From positions 1-23,486 of the forward strand of contig CAZCJU010000020.1 in the NCBI GenBank assembly GCA_964498965.1: 23,486 nt of DNA. The letters are read 5' to 3'. Positions 1 to 6,995 of the stretch are shown here, piece after piece. Numbering within the stretch: the stretch's first letter is position 1; each line of letters starts with the position of its first letter. The stretch comes from CAZCJU01 sp964498965 (GTDB lineage Bacteria > Bacillota > Clostridia > Oscillospirales > CAG-272). A program made the position numbers and the translations under genes. The notes beneath the pieces were generated by a model, which saw nothing but the letters and a program-made list of their open reading frames with translations, did no database searches and had not been told where the DNA came from.

Positions 1-55
1 ACCCCGGACCGACCGGTTATGAGCCGGTTGCTCTAACCAACTGAGCTAAAAGCCC
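1..55 (-). tRNA. tRNA with CAU anticodon (elongator Met or Ile2), 3' part cut by window edge
   Basis: Read on the minus strand, the sequence folds as a tRNA. It has a 7-base acceptor 5' strand (GGGCTTT), a D-arm GCTC/GAGC, a five-pair anticodon stem ACCGG/CCGGT with loop CTCATAA, a five-base variable loop, and the 5' strand of the T-stem, CGGGG. The anticodon CAT lies at 19-21. About 21 bases plus any CCA lie beyond the edge. The initiator tRNA is unlikely, because the first base is G and the anticodon stem lacks three stacked G-C pairs at the loop end. Elongator Met and Ile2 (lysidine-modified CAU) cannot be separated from this part alone; Met is slightly favoured. Confidence 0.93.
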
Positions 56-88
56 ATACTGTCGTTACCGCTTAGGCAACGACAGTAT
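56..88 (-). repeat. 33-base near-perfect inverted repeat between tRNA promoter and tRNA
   Basis: The arms ATACTGTCGTT and AACGACAGTAT are perfect 11-base reverse complements. Two further C-G pairs inside them, beyond a single mismatch, leave an apical TAAGC. One end abuts the first base of the tRNA and the other overlaps the last two bases of the -10 box. RNA starting at 80-79 would contain only the inner 6-pair hairpin, so the full symmetry exists only in DNA. It could be an operator or a leader element. It is not a normal terminator, because no T-run follows on either strand. Confidence 0.75.
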
Positions 89-115
89 TATATCACAAGT
101 TTTTTGTTTTGTCAA
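87..115 (-). promoter_or_regulatory. Consensus sigma-A promoter of the tRNA
   Basis: On the minus strand TTGACA (115-110) and TATAAT (92-87) match consensus at all twelve positions and are separated by exactly 17 bases. Transcription should start near 80-79, about 25 bases before the tRNA. The -35 box lies about 32 bases past the stop codon of the lipoprotein gene ending at 147, so the tRNA has its own promoter even though the lipoprotein operon points the same way. Confidence 0.93.
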
Positions 116-146
116 TAGCTTTTTGCAATTTTCTTTTCGGAATTTT

Positions 147-1076
147 TCAATTTTCCTCAAGCCATTTTTGGAACACCGTGTCTTTGTCGGGGTTGAATCT
201 GTAGCTGTATGCGAATTCGCCTATACCCTCGGTAAACGGCTGACCGCTTCTGTAGGAGGCATAAGCACCGATGCAATTTACTCTGTCGTTCGAACCGCAA
301 TCATAGCGGTAGTATTGACTTCTTTGATTCGTGGTCTTGCCGGCACAGATGAACACGTGAGCACCGTACATTTCACCGTTTGCGTAAGCTTTTCTTACGA
401 AAACAATATCGCCTGCTTGAATATCGTTCGAATCCTCTATCCTCGTCCAACCGTATTTTTCAAGGAAAAGACCGAGGTGATGATCTCTGTTGCTCGAATT
501 TCCGTAAACGTACATACCGCCGTCCGTCGGTTGATCGGTAAATCCGACATCATACAATGCCCAACCGACGAATCTGTCACACGAAACGATCTTTTCACCG
601 TTGTTTCCTCTTCTCGGTTCTTCAATTCTGTTGTAATATGTGATTGCGGGATTTTTTGCCGCGCTTCCGTATGTATAGCCTTCTTTTTTGATATAATCGG
701 TTATATGCTTTGAAGCGGCGAGAAGTGCGGAAACGAATTCGTTGTATTTCGAGTAGATAAATTCGCCGTTTTGGTCGTAAACGGCATAACCGAGTGCCGC
801 ATACTTCGCATCGTCGGCTTTTTTGCGTGCGTCAGTCAAATTGTCGAACTCATAGACTTTCGGCTGAAGATCGGTTTCCGCAATCTTCAATTTCGGTGAG
901 ATACACACGGAATAAACAGTCGGTTCCGGTTCCGTTTCGGCATCTGTAACCGATTCCGATGCGATCTCCGAGGCGATATCACCGCTTTGAATACTGTCCG
1001 ACCCGCTTTGCTCCGACCCGCAGGCACAGAGAAGCGTAGCCGACAAAAGCAATAATGAGGTAATGATTTTTTTCAT
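147..1076 (-). CDS. Lipoprotein with NlpC/P60-like cysteine hydrolase core (paralogue 1)
   Basis: 309 aa. A lipoprotein signal peptide (KK, hydrophobic 5-18) ends in lipobox LCAC with Cys19, followed by a Ser/Glu/Thr-rich linker to about residue 55. The rest resembles the papain-like NlpC/P60 or CHAP fold. A Cys sits at the N-end of a helix (VSCDRFVGWALYDVG, Cys166), then comes an 'AGDIVFV' strand (221-227), a His in 'GAHVFICAG' (His240), and a polar residue further on in 'YRYDCGSNDRV'. These would form the catalytic triad. The likely role is a surface-anchored peptidoglycan endopeptidase or amidase; the exact bond cut is unknown. The ATG has AGGAG seven bases upstream. It lies 31 bases behind its paralogue and is probably co-transcribed with it from 2125-2153. 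No clear terminator was found after its stop. Confidence 0.8.
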   Translation of the reverse strand: MKKIITSLLLLSATLLCACGSEQSGSDSIQSGDIASEIASESVTDAETEPEPTVYSVCISPKLKIAETDLQPKVYEFDNLTDARKKADDAKYAALGYAVYDQNGEFIYSKYNEFVSALLAASKHITDYIKKEGYTYGSAAKNPAITYYNRIEEPRRGNNGEKIVSCDRFVGWALYDVGFTDQPTDGGMYVYGNSSNRDHHLGLFLEKYGWTRIEDSNDIQAGDIVFVRKAYANGEMYGAHVFICAGKTTNQRSQYYRYDCGSNDRVNCIGAYASYRSGQPFTEGIGEFAYSYRFNPDKDTVFQKWLEEN

Positions 1077-1107
1077 TTTATACTCCTGTAATATTTACAC
1101 CCGGCGA

Positions 1108-2073
1108 TCATCTTCCGGATGAACGTGCAGATGAGTGGGCTTGAGTGGAAAGCTCGTTTTCAACGGGTCTGTATGCATATCTGAACACGCCCGTGCTGCC
1201 TAAGCTTTCTTTGAACGGCTGACCGGTTCTGCTGTATGAAGCAAACGAACCCTCACAACGTATACGATCGACCGATCCGGCATCGTATCGGTAATACGTG
1301 GTTCCTCGCTTGCTGTTGCTTCCGGAAACTTCGCCGGCATGAAGGAATGTATGTGCGGGGTATTGCGGAGCGTTGGGATAGGATCTTACGAATATGATAT
1401 CTCCCGCTTGTAGATCGCTTTCGTTTTCGATTTTTTCGAATCCCATTTTTTCGCACCAGGCGGTGAGGTTGGAATCGGGATTGTCATTTGTATTTACGCA
1501 AAGACCGTGCTGTACAGGCTGATTTATAAGCCCCGAATCGTAAAGTATCCAACAAACGAGACGGTCGCACGAAACGAGTTTTTCGGAGGTACTGCCTCTG
1601 TAGGTGGGATCGTTCCGTCTTGCATACGTAACCGCAGGATGTATGGAAGCGTTGCCGTAGGAGTAATCGTTCATGTCTATGTAATCGGCAACGTGCTTTG
1701 CGTTGTAAAGCACCTTCGTTACGAATTCGCTGTACTTGCCGAACAAAAAGTTTCCCGTGTTGCCGTCCTTGCCGTCGGTATCGTAGACCGCATATCCCGT
1801 CGAAGCGTACTTATCCTGAAGTGCGACTTTGCACGCTTCTTCGTAATCGGAATACTCGAGTACTTTTCTTTGCAGCTCCTTTTCTATCGGCTGTTCGGGT
1901 GTGCGGACGTAATAGACCTGCGGTACAACGGGTTCGGTTTCGGAGTCCGTCGATTGTTCCTGCGTTTGCGGCATCTGCGACTCCGTTGCGGGTTCGGTGT
2001 GGCTGCTATCGGCATTGCAGGCAACGAGGCAGGTCATGCCTAAAAGCAATGCGGCGAGCAATCTTTTTTTCAT
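1108..2073 (-). CDS. Lipoprotein with NlpC/P60-like cysteine hydrolase core (paralogue 2)
   Basis: 321 aa. The signal peptide has lipobox LVAC (Cys19), followed by a Thr/Glu/Gln-rich spacer to about residue 50. It is a clear homologue of the downstream gene along its whole length: both share the K-[IL]-VSCDR-[FL]-V motif, 'QAGDI-[IV]-FVR', an '[AG]-H-[TV]-F' His, 'YYRYD-[AC]-GS-x-DR' and 'SGQPF' or 'TGQPF'. The proposed catalytic residues are Cys169 and His241, with Asp264 or Asp269 as third residue. The unrelated C-terminal tail (about 305-321, Ser/Arg-rich) is absent from the paralogue. The ATG is preceded by AAGGA. First gene of a two-gene operon with a near-consensus promoter. A cell-wall hydrolase role is inferred from fold motifs; no substrate can be named. 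Confidence 0.8.
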   Translation of the reverse strand: MKKRLLAALLLGMTCLVACNADSSHTEPATESQMPQTQEQSTDSETEPVVPQVYYVRTPEQPIEKELQRKVLEYSDYEEACKVALQDKYASTGYAVYDTDGKDGNTGNFLFGKYSEFVTKVLYNAKHVADYIDMNDYSYGNASIHPAVTYARRNDPTYRGSTSEKLVSCDRLVCWILYDSGLINQPVQHGLCVNTNDNPDSNLTAWCEKMGFEKIENESDLQAGDIIFVRSYPNAPQYPAHTFLHAGEVSGSNSKRGTTYYRYDAGSVDRIRCEGSFASYSRTGQPFKESLGSTGVFRYAYRPVENELSTQAHSSARSSGR

Positions 2074-2124
2074 AAGTGTTCCTTTCGATAATTAATTCGA
2101 TCATAGCGGTGGTTTACCTTGAGA

Positions 2125-2153
2125 ATTATACCATGTTTTTTCGTTTTCGTCAA
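2125..2153 (-). promoter_or_regulatory. Sigma-A promoter of the two-lipoprotein operon
   Basis: On the minus strand TTGACG (2153-2148) is followed after 17 bases by TATAAT (2130-2125), one mismatch from consensus. The transcript would start near 2118 and carry a leader of about 45 bases before the ATG at 2073. It is back to back with the promoter at 2206-2234; the two -35 boxes are 52 bases apart. Confidence 0.9.
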
Positions 2154-2205
2154 GCGTATCAAATAAAAAAATGCACAAAATGTGATGACTTTTACCGATT
2201 TTTTC

Positions 2206-2234
2206 TTGACAAATTACTTTTCTGCGTGTATAAT
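2206..2234 (+). promoter_or_regulatory. Consensus sigma-A promoter of the GH31 gene
   Basis: TTGACA (2206-2211), a 17-base spacer and TATAAT (2229-2234) match consensus at all positions. Transcription would start near 2241. The promoter lies inside the longer open frame that begins at 2182, which rules out 2182 as the translation start from this promoter. Confidence 0.93.
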
Positions 2235-2267
2235 TAATACGGTATCCTTATCATACACTTTAAAAGC

Positions 2268-2271
2268 GGAG
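2268..2271 (+). promoter_or_regulatory. Ribosome binding site deciding the GH31 start
   Basis: GGAG lies 12 bases before ATG 2284 and downstream of the promoter's predicted start site. The spacing is slightly long but it is the only purine-rich site before a lipoprotein-type N-terminus. Confidence 0.65.
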
Positions 2272-2283
2272 AAAATTAAAAGT

Positions 2284-4923
2284 ATGAAAAGATTGATCTG
2301 CATTCTTTTGACTGCGATAATGCTTCTGTCGTTCGTTTGCTGTTCGGGTTCGTCGAACACGCAGACCGACACGGCGGAAAACAGCGGAGAGGGAACGACT
2401 GCGACGGAAATTCCGGAAGATGACAAAAAAGAAGTGTTCGTGTATACGGAGGGCAGTATAAGAGTACAGCTTTATTCCGATACGCTGCTTCGGGTAGAGG
2501 AAGCGTTAGACGGCAAATTCGAGGACAGAGCCTCGTTTGTCGTTGTAAACAGAACGAATTTCGACGGTGTTGATGCGACGGCCGAAAAGTCAAACGGCAA
2601 GATTACGATCAAGACCGATACATATACCGTCAGTATGCCCGAAAATGCGGAAAGCGTAAAAGATGTTACCGTCACGGGAAATGACGGTCACGAGCTTTGG
2701 GAATATACGAGCAAGCTTTCGAATACGAGATATTTACCCGACCCCGGCGATACGCCCGAGGTGTGGGCGTTCAACGACTGTCCCAGGCTTATCCCCTCGG
2801 AAAACGCATTTGACAGCAACGGCGAGGAAAACAACGGTTGGGAATATTCAAAGGATGCAAGGGACTACTTCATATTTATCTCCGATCACGATTCCAAGCA
2901 ATTGAGAAAGGATTTTGTCGAGCTTACGGGCAGTACCGAACTGTTGCCGCTTAAGTCGCTCGGCTTGTGGTTCTCGCGCTTCTACGCTTATTCCTCGAGC
3001 GACATACTTTCGCACATAAAAAGCTTTAGAGATCACGGTTACCCGATAGATTATTTCGTTGTTGACACCGATTGGAAAAAGGGTGCAAGCACGGGATATG
3101 AAGTGAATACAGATCTGTTCAGAGATATGGAGGGTTTTATAACCTCCGCACACAGACTGAATGTAAACATAGTGATGAACGACCATGTGAGGGATTGCTC
3201 CGATACAGTGCTTTCCTCGAATCAGCTTACGTGGTTCGGTGAAAATCTTACCGCAAAGCTGAATATGGGACTTGACAGCTGGTGGTACGACAGAAACTGG
3301 GTATATTCTCTTAATTCTCCCTATAAGGAATATTCGGGAGATCTTTTGGGACAGGCGATGTATTTATACTTCACCGATAAGGTGAACGGAAACAACAGAA
3401 CGATGCTACTGTCCAACATTTATTGGGATTACAGCGGAACTCTTACCGGAAAGCCGAATCTTTCCGCACACAGATTTTCCATTCAGTGGACGGGCGATAT
3501 AAAGAGTGAGTTGAGTTCGCTTGAAAACGAGCTTAAAAATGCGGTGTATATCGGTGCGAAATCGAGTGTATCGTATATTTCATCCGATATCGGCGGTCAT
3601 TTGGGAAATCCCGGCGAGGACGATTTTATTCGTTGGACTCAATACGGTGCACTGTCGTCGATAATGCGTTATCACAGCTCCGGTGCAGACAGAACGCCGT
3701 GGGTAGTCGGCGATACGGCAAACGAAGTGGCAAAGAAGTACATCAATATGCGTTACAGACTTTTGCCGCTTTACTATATGCTTGCATACGAAACGTACGA
3801 AAACGGTATGCCTATTATGAAGCGTCTTGATTTCGAATATCCGCAGTATGATGAATCGAAGGATAATACGCAGTATATGCTCGGCGACGGTATAATAGTC
3901 GCTCCGATATATACGGGCAGGCAGGAGATCGTTCCAACAAAATGGCTTACACACGGCGACGGCAAAAGCGGACTGTATGCCGAGTATTACGACAATTCAA
4001 CGCTTTCGGGTGAGCCGAAAGTGACAAAGACCGACAGCAAGATCAATTTCGAGCTGACTACGGGAGCATTTGACAACAGCGTCGGTGCGGATAACTTCTC
4101 CGTACGTTGGACGGGCAAGATAACTCCCAAATACGATTGCAATTTGGCGATGCTCGGCGATGACGGAATCAGAGTGTATATCGACGGAGAACTTATAATA
4201 GATTGCTGGAAAGCCGCCGACGGCGTAATTACGAAAAACGAAGAATTCGTACTTAAAGCCGGCAAAAGCTACGATATCAAGGTAGAATATTTCGAATTGA
4301 CGGGAAATGCCGCCGCACAGCTTTATTATATAGTGGACGGCGTTGACACCGACAGCAGAGAGGTGTTTATTCCCGACGGAGAATGGATAGACGTGTGGAC
4401 CGGTAAGGTCTATACGGGACCGCAAACATATACGGTTTCGCACGGAATCGAAACTTCGCCCATATTCGTAAAGAAAGGCTCGGTAATACCGCTTGCGGAC
4501 ACGTACGATTATGCCGATGTCAGTCAATGGGAAAAGCTCAAGCTCGATGTTTATCTCGGAGATGACTTCGAAACATATCTTTACGAGGACGACGGAAAAA
4601 CCGACGATTATAAGAGCGGAAAATACAGAACCACACCGATAACAATGAAAAGCGAGGGAAGCAAAACGCTCGTAACGGTCGGTGCGGCGACAGGCGAATA
4701 TAAATCGAAATATGACAAGCGTGAGGTGACCTTGCGTATACATACGTTCGGCAAGAGCGTTTCGGGCGTTACCGTAAACGGCGAAAGCGTTACCTTTAAA
4801 ACGGTAAAGCAAAGTGTCGATTCCGTTCCGTTTGCCGCAGAGGGTGCGGCACTCGATTCCGACATTGTCACTTTTACCGTTAATGCGGAAATCGATTCCG
4901 AAACGGTTATAACAATAGAATGA
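2284..4923 (+). CDS. Secreted lipoprotein GH31 glycosidase with inserted PA14 domain
   Basis: 879 aa from ATG 2284. Signal peptide MKRLICILLT... with Cys19/Cys20 as lipobox, then an acidic Thr-rich linker to about 48. The order is: N-terminal beta-sandwich (50-215); GH31 TIM barrel from about 222, with 'YPIDYFVVDTDW' (253-264), a probable nucleophile Asp336 in 'WWYDRNW', general acid Asp405 in 'QWTGD', and 'SSDIGGH' (433-439); a PA14 domain of about 120 residues (562-683, 'GLYAEYYDN' to 'AAQLYYI') inserted in the C-terminal beta-sandwich; then a DUF5110-like tail (754-785, 'YEDDGKTDDY'). The nucleophile motif differs from the usual 'DMNE', so the exact specificity (alpha-glucosidase, xylosidase, galactosidase or transglycosylase) is open. 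It acts outside the cell, tethered to the membrane. PA14 probably binds glycan. It is a single-gene transcription unit. Confidence 0.9.
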   Translation: MKRLICILLTAIMLLSFVCCSGSSNTQTDTAENSGEGTTATEIPEDDKKEVFVYTEGSIRVQLYSDTLLRVEEALDGKFEDRASFVVVNRTNFDGVDATAEKSNGKITIKTDTYTVSMPENAESVKDVTVTGNDGHELWEYTSKLSNTRYLPDPGDTPEVWAFNDCPRLIPSENAFDSNGEENNGWEYSKDARDYFIFISDHDSKQLRKDFVELTGSTELLPLKSLGLWFSRFYAYSSSDILSHIKSFRDHGYPIDYFVVDTDWKKGASTGYEVNTDLFRDMEGFITSAHRLNVNIVMNDHVRDCSDTVLSSNQLTWFGENLTAKLNMGLDSWWYDRNWVYSLNSPYKEYSGDLLGQAMYLYFTDKVNGNNRTMLLSNIYWDYSGTLTGKPNLSAHRFSIQWTGDIKSELSSLENELKNAVYIGAKSSVSYISSDIGGHLGNPGEDDFIRWTQYGALSSIMRYHSSGADRTPWVVGDTANEVAKKYINMRYRLLPLYYMLAYETYENGMPIMKRLDFEYPQYDESKDNTQYMLGDGIIVAPIYTGRQEIVPTKWLTHGDGKSGLYAEYYDNSTLSGEPKVTKTDSKINFELTTGAFDNSVGADNFSVRWTGKITPKYDCNLAMLGDDGIRVYIDGELIIDCWKAADGVITKNEEFVLKAGKSYDIKVEYFELTGNAAAQLYYIVDGVDTDSREVFIPDGEWIDVWTGKVYTGPQTYTVSHGIETSPIFVKKGSVIPLADTYDYADVSQWEKLKLDVYLGDDFETYLYEDDGKTDDYKSGKYRTTPITMKSEGSKTLVTVGAATGEYKSKYDKREVTLRIHTFGKSVSGVTVNGESVTFKTVKQSVDSVPFAAEGAALDSDIVTFTVNAEIDSETVITIE

Positions 4924-4933
4924 TTTGACATTT

Positions 4934-4970
4934 ACAGGGACGGACTTAAGTTCGTCCCTGTTTTCGTTTT
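4934..4970 (+). terminator. Intrinsic terminator after the GH31 gene
   Basis: The arms ACAGGGACG and CGTCCCTGT form a 9-pair GC-rich stem. The intervening GACTTAAGTT can pair further, leaving a small loop. The stem is followed directly by TTTTCGTTTT. It begins 11 bases after the stop codon and separates the glycosidase from the polysaccharide operon. Confidence 0.92.
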
Positions 4971-4997
4971 ATACTTATTGTATTTTTTTACAAAATG

Positions 4998-5026
4998 TTG
5001 ACATAAGATAAAATGTATGCTATAAT
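4998..5026 (+). promoter_or_regulatory. Consensus sigma-A promoter of the polysaccharide operon
   Basis: TTGACA (4998-5003), 17 bases, TATAAT (5021-5026), all positions consensus. The start should be near 5033, leaving a leader of only about 32 bases before GTG 5065, with no room for a riboswitch or attenuator. No other convincing promoter or terminator was found from here to the window end, so it probably drives the whole gene cluster. Confidence 0.93.
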
Positions 5027-5048
5027 ATAAACGGATATATGGCGAATT

Positions 5049-5054
5049 GAGAGG
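5049..5054 (+). promoter_or_regulatory. Ribosome binding site deciding the aminotransferase start
   Basis: GAGAGG ends 10 bases before GTG 5065. The alternative TTG at 5047 would overlap this site and have none of its own. Starting at 5065 also gives the N-terminus usual for the family. Confidence 0.7.
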
Positions 5055-5064
5055 TATCGTTCCT

Positions 5065-6270
5065 GTGAAAAATATAATGTTTTCTCCACCGGATATATCG
5101 CAAAGAGAAATTGACCTCGTCGAAGAGGTGTTACGCTCGGGTTGGATAACGACCGGCAAAAAAACAAAAGAATTCGAGAATAAGCTCTCGGAATACTGCA
5201 CGACGGAAAAGACTGCTTGTCTTAACTCGGCGACCGCCGCACTTGAGATCGCATTGCGATTGCTCGGAATAGGCGACGGCGACGAGGTCATAGTACCGGC
5301 GTACACATATACCGCAAGTGCCAGTCCCGTGCTTCATGTCGGAGCAAGGCTTGTGCTTGTCGATGTTGCGAATGATACGTATGAATTCGATTACGATCGG
5401 CTGGCGGAAAAAGTAAGTGAAAAAACAAAAGCGATAATACCCGTAGACATAGCCGGAATTCCGACGGACTATAAACGCATATACGAAATCGTCGAGGATA
5501 AAAAGCATCTGTTCAAGCCCGAAAACGAGTTGCAGGAAAAAATCGGACGTGTGTCGGTCATATCCGATTCCGCACACGGACTCGGTGCGATGCGGTACGG
5601 TGTAAAAACCGGAAGGCTTGCCGATATAACGACGTTTTCTTTCCATGCCGTTAAAAACTTGACGACCGCAGAGGGCGGTGCTTTAACGTGGAACGGTGAG
5701 TTGTTCGATTCGGACGACGTATATCATCAAATACAACTGCTTTCGCTTCACGGTCAGTCGAAAGCGGCACTCGATAAGACCGTACTCGGAAAATGGGAGT
5801 ACGATATCGTTTCGCCCGCTTACAAGTGTAATATGACCGATATATCGGCAGCTCTTGGATTGGGGCAACTTGAACGCTATGACAAAATGCTCAAACGGCG
5901 TCACGAGATCATAAAATATTACGACGAAGCGTTTACGAACCTGAAGCTTGACACGGCAAAGCACATGGGAAACGACTATATTTCAAGCGGTCACCTGTAC
6001 CTTACGAGAGTCGGCGGAATAGATGCGGAAGCGAGAAATTTGCTCATAAACGAAATGGCACAGTGCGGGATCGCCTGCAATGTCCATTATAAGCCGCTTC
6101 CCATGATGACGGCGTACAAAAAACTCGGATTCGACATAGAAGATTTTCCCGCTTCGTACAGACAGTACGAAAACGAAATAACATTGCCGCTTCATACATT
6201 GCTTACAGACGGCGATGTGGAGTATATAGCGGAAAAATTTTCGGATTGCGTAAAAAAACACTCGAAATGA
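5065..6270 (+). CDS. DegT/DnrJ/EryC1/StrS-family nucleotide-sugar aminotransferase
   Basis: 401 aa from GTG 5065. PLP-dependent fold-type I aminotransferase, which typically transfers an amino group from glutamate to a UDP-4-keto-6-deoxy-hexosamine in the cytoplasm. Visible hallmarks: 'FSPPDI' start and 'SGWITTG' (25-31); 'NSATAAL' (54-60); 'VPAYTYTAS' (77-85); Asp168 in 'SDSAHGLGA' contacting the cofactor ring; Schiff-base Lys197 in 'FHAVKNLTTAEGG'; C-terminal 'CNVHYKPLP'. The length and the segment around 'KKHLFKP' recall the WcfR type (UDP-AATGal synthesis), rather than PglE or ArnB; this is recalled, not aligned. First gene of the operon. Its stop overlaps the phosphoglycosyl transferase ATG (ATGA), suggesting it makes the initiating sugar. 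No 4,6-dehydratase or acetyltransferase partner is in the window. Confidence 0.9.
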   Translation: MKNIMFSPPDISQREIDLVEEVLRSGWITTGKKTKEFENKLSEYCTTEKTACLNSATAALEIALRLLGIGDGDEVIVPAYTYTASASPVLHVGARLVLVDVANDTYEFDYDRLAEKVSEKTKAIIPVDIAGIPTDYKRIYEIVEDKKHLFKPENELQEKIGRVSVISDSAHGLGAMRYGVKTGRLADITTFSFHAVKNLTTAEGGALTWNGELFDSDDVYHQIQLLSLHGQSKAALDKTVLGKWEYDIVSPAYKCNMTDISAALGLGQLERYDKMLKRRHEIIKYYDEAFTNLKLDTAKHMGNDYISSGHLYLTRVGGIDAEARNLLINEMAQCGIACNVHYKPLPMMTAYKKLGFDIEDFPASYRQYENEITLPLHTLLTDGDVEYIAEKFSDCVKKHSK

Positions 6271-6983
6271 TGTTGAAAAAATGGGAAAATATCCCCGATT
6301 TTATGCAAAACGGCGAGGTCGAAAGATATTATCGCATTCTCGAACGAAAGAAGCTTTCGCTTGTATTTAAACGTGTTTTCGACATCGTGCTTTCGGCTTT
6401 GTTGCTTATTCTTCTGCTTCCCGTTATGCTCGTCGTGGCGGCGTGTGTTAAATGCTCGTCGCCGGGTCCGGTGTTTTTCAGGCAGACAAGAGTAAGTACA
6501 TACGGTAAAGAGTTCAGGATCTTCAAATTCAGAACGATGACCGTCGGCAGCGTAAACGAACTTCAGATAACGGCGGCGGACGACGAAAGAATAACGAAGC
6601 TCGGCAGAAAACTCAGAAAATATCGAATTGACGAGCTGCCGCAACTTATAAATGTACTGCTCGGTGAAATGTCCTTTGTCGGAACGCGTCCCGAAGTGAA
6701 AAAATATGTCGAGCATTATACCGATGAAATGAAAGCAACATTGCTTATGCCTGCCGGAATAACGAGCAGTGCAAGCATTGCATTCAGGTGCGAGGACGGC
6801 ATTTTGGCAAATTCCGAAAATGCGGAAAAAACGTATATCGAGGAAATATTGCCGAAAAAGATGAAATATAATCTCGAAGAGCTTGAAAATTTCGGCTTGT
6901 CGAGCGATATTAAAACAATGTTTTCAACCGTTTTTACGGTTTTTTTGAAAAACGAAACGCAAAAAGAAGTAGTGAAAAAATGA
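6267..6983 (+). CDS. Polyprenyl-phosphate phosphoglycosyl transferase (PglC/WcaJ family), initiating enzyme
   Basis: 238 aa. Monotopic phosphoglycosyl transferase that transfers a sugar-1-phosphate from a UDP-sugar to undecaprenyl phosphate at the inner membrane face. After a charged head, 'FKRVFDIVLSALLLI' begins the re-entrant membrane helix (34-61). It is followed by 'SPGPVFFRQTR' (65-75), 'FKFRTM' (86-91), the likely catalytic Asp106-Glu107, 'RIDELPQLINVL' (120-131) and 'GEMSFVGTRPE' (133-143). This is the short form without the N-terminal four-helix domain of WcaJ. The ATG overlaps the previous stop as ATGA and has no clear ribosome site, so coupled translation is likely. A TTG at 6246 would extend the frame by seven residues; I prefer 6267. 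Its pairing with the aminotransferase resembles WcfR-WcfS. Confidence 0.93.
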   Translation: MMLKKWENIPDFMQNGEVERYYRILERKKLSLVFKRVFDIVLSALLLILLLPVMLVVAACVKCSSPGPVFFRQTRVSTYGKEFRIFKFRTMTVGSVNELQITAADDERITKLGRKLRKYRIDELPQLINVLLGEMSFVGTRPEVKKYVEHYTDEMKATLLMPAGITSSASIAFRCEDGILANSENAEKTYIEEILPKKMKYNLEELENFGLSSDIKTMFSTVFTVFLKNETQKEVVKK

Positions 6984-6995
6984 GGTCGGTTTGAT

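Noticed and set aside
123..713. 196-codon plus-strand frame
   Set aside because: It is antisense to the first lipoprotein gene, whose signal peptide, lipobox and paralogue support the minus strand.
1507..2043. 178-codon plus-strand frame
   Set aside because: It is antisense to the second lipoprotein gene.
3997..4812. 271-codon minus-strand open frame
   Set aside because: It is antisense to the GH31 gene with no recognisable motif.
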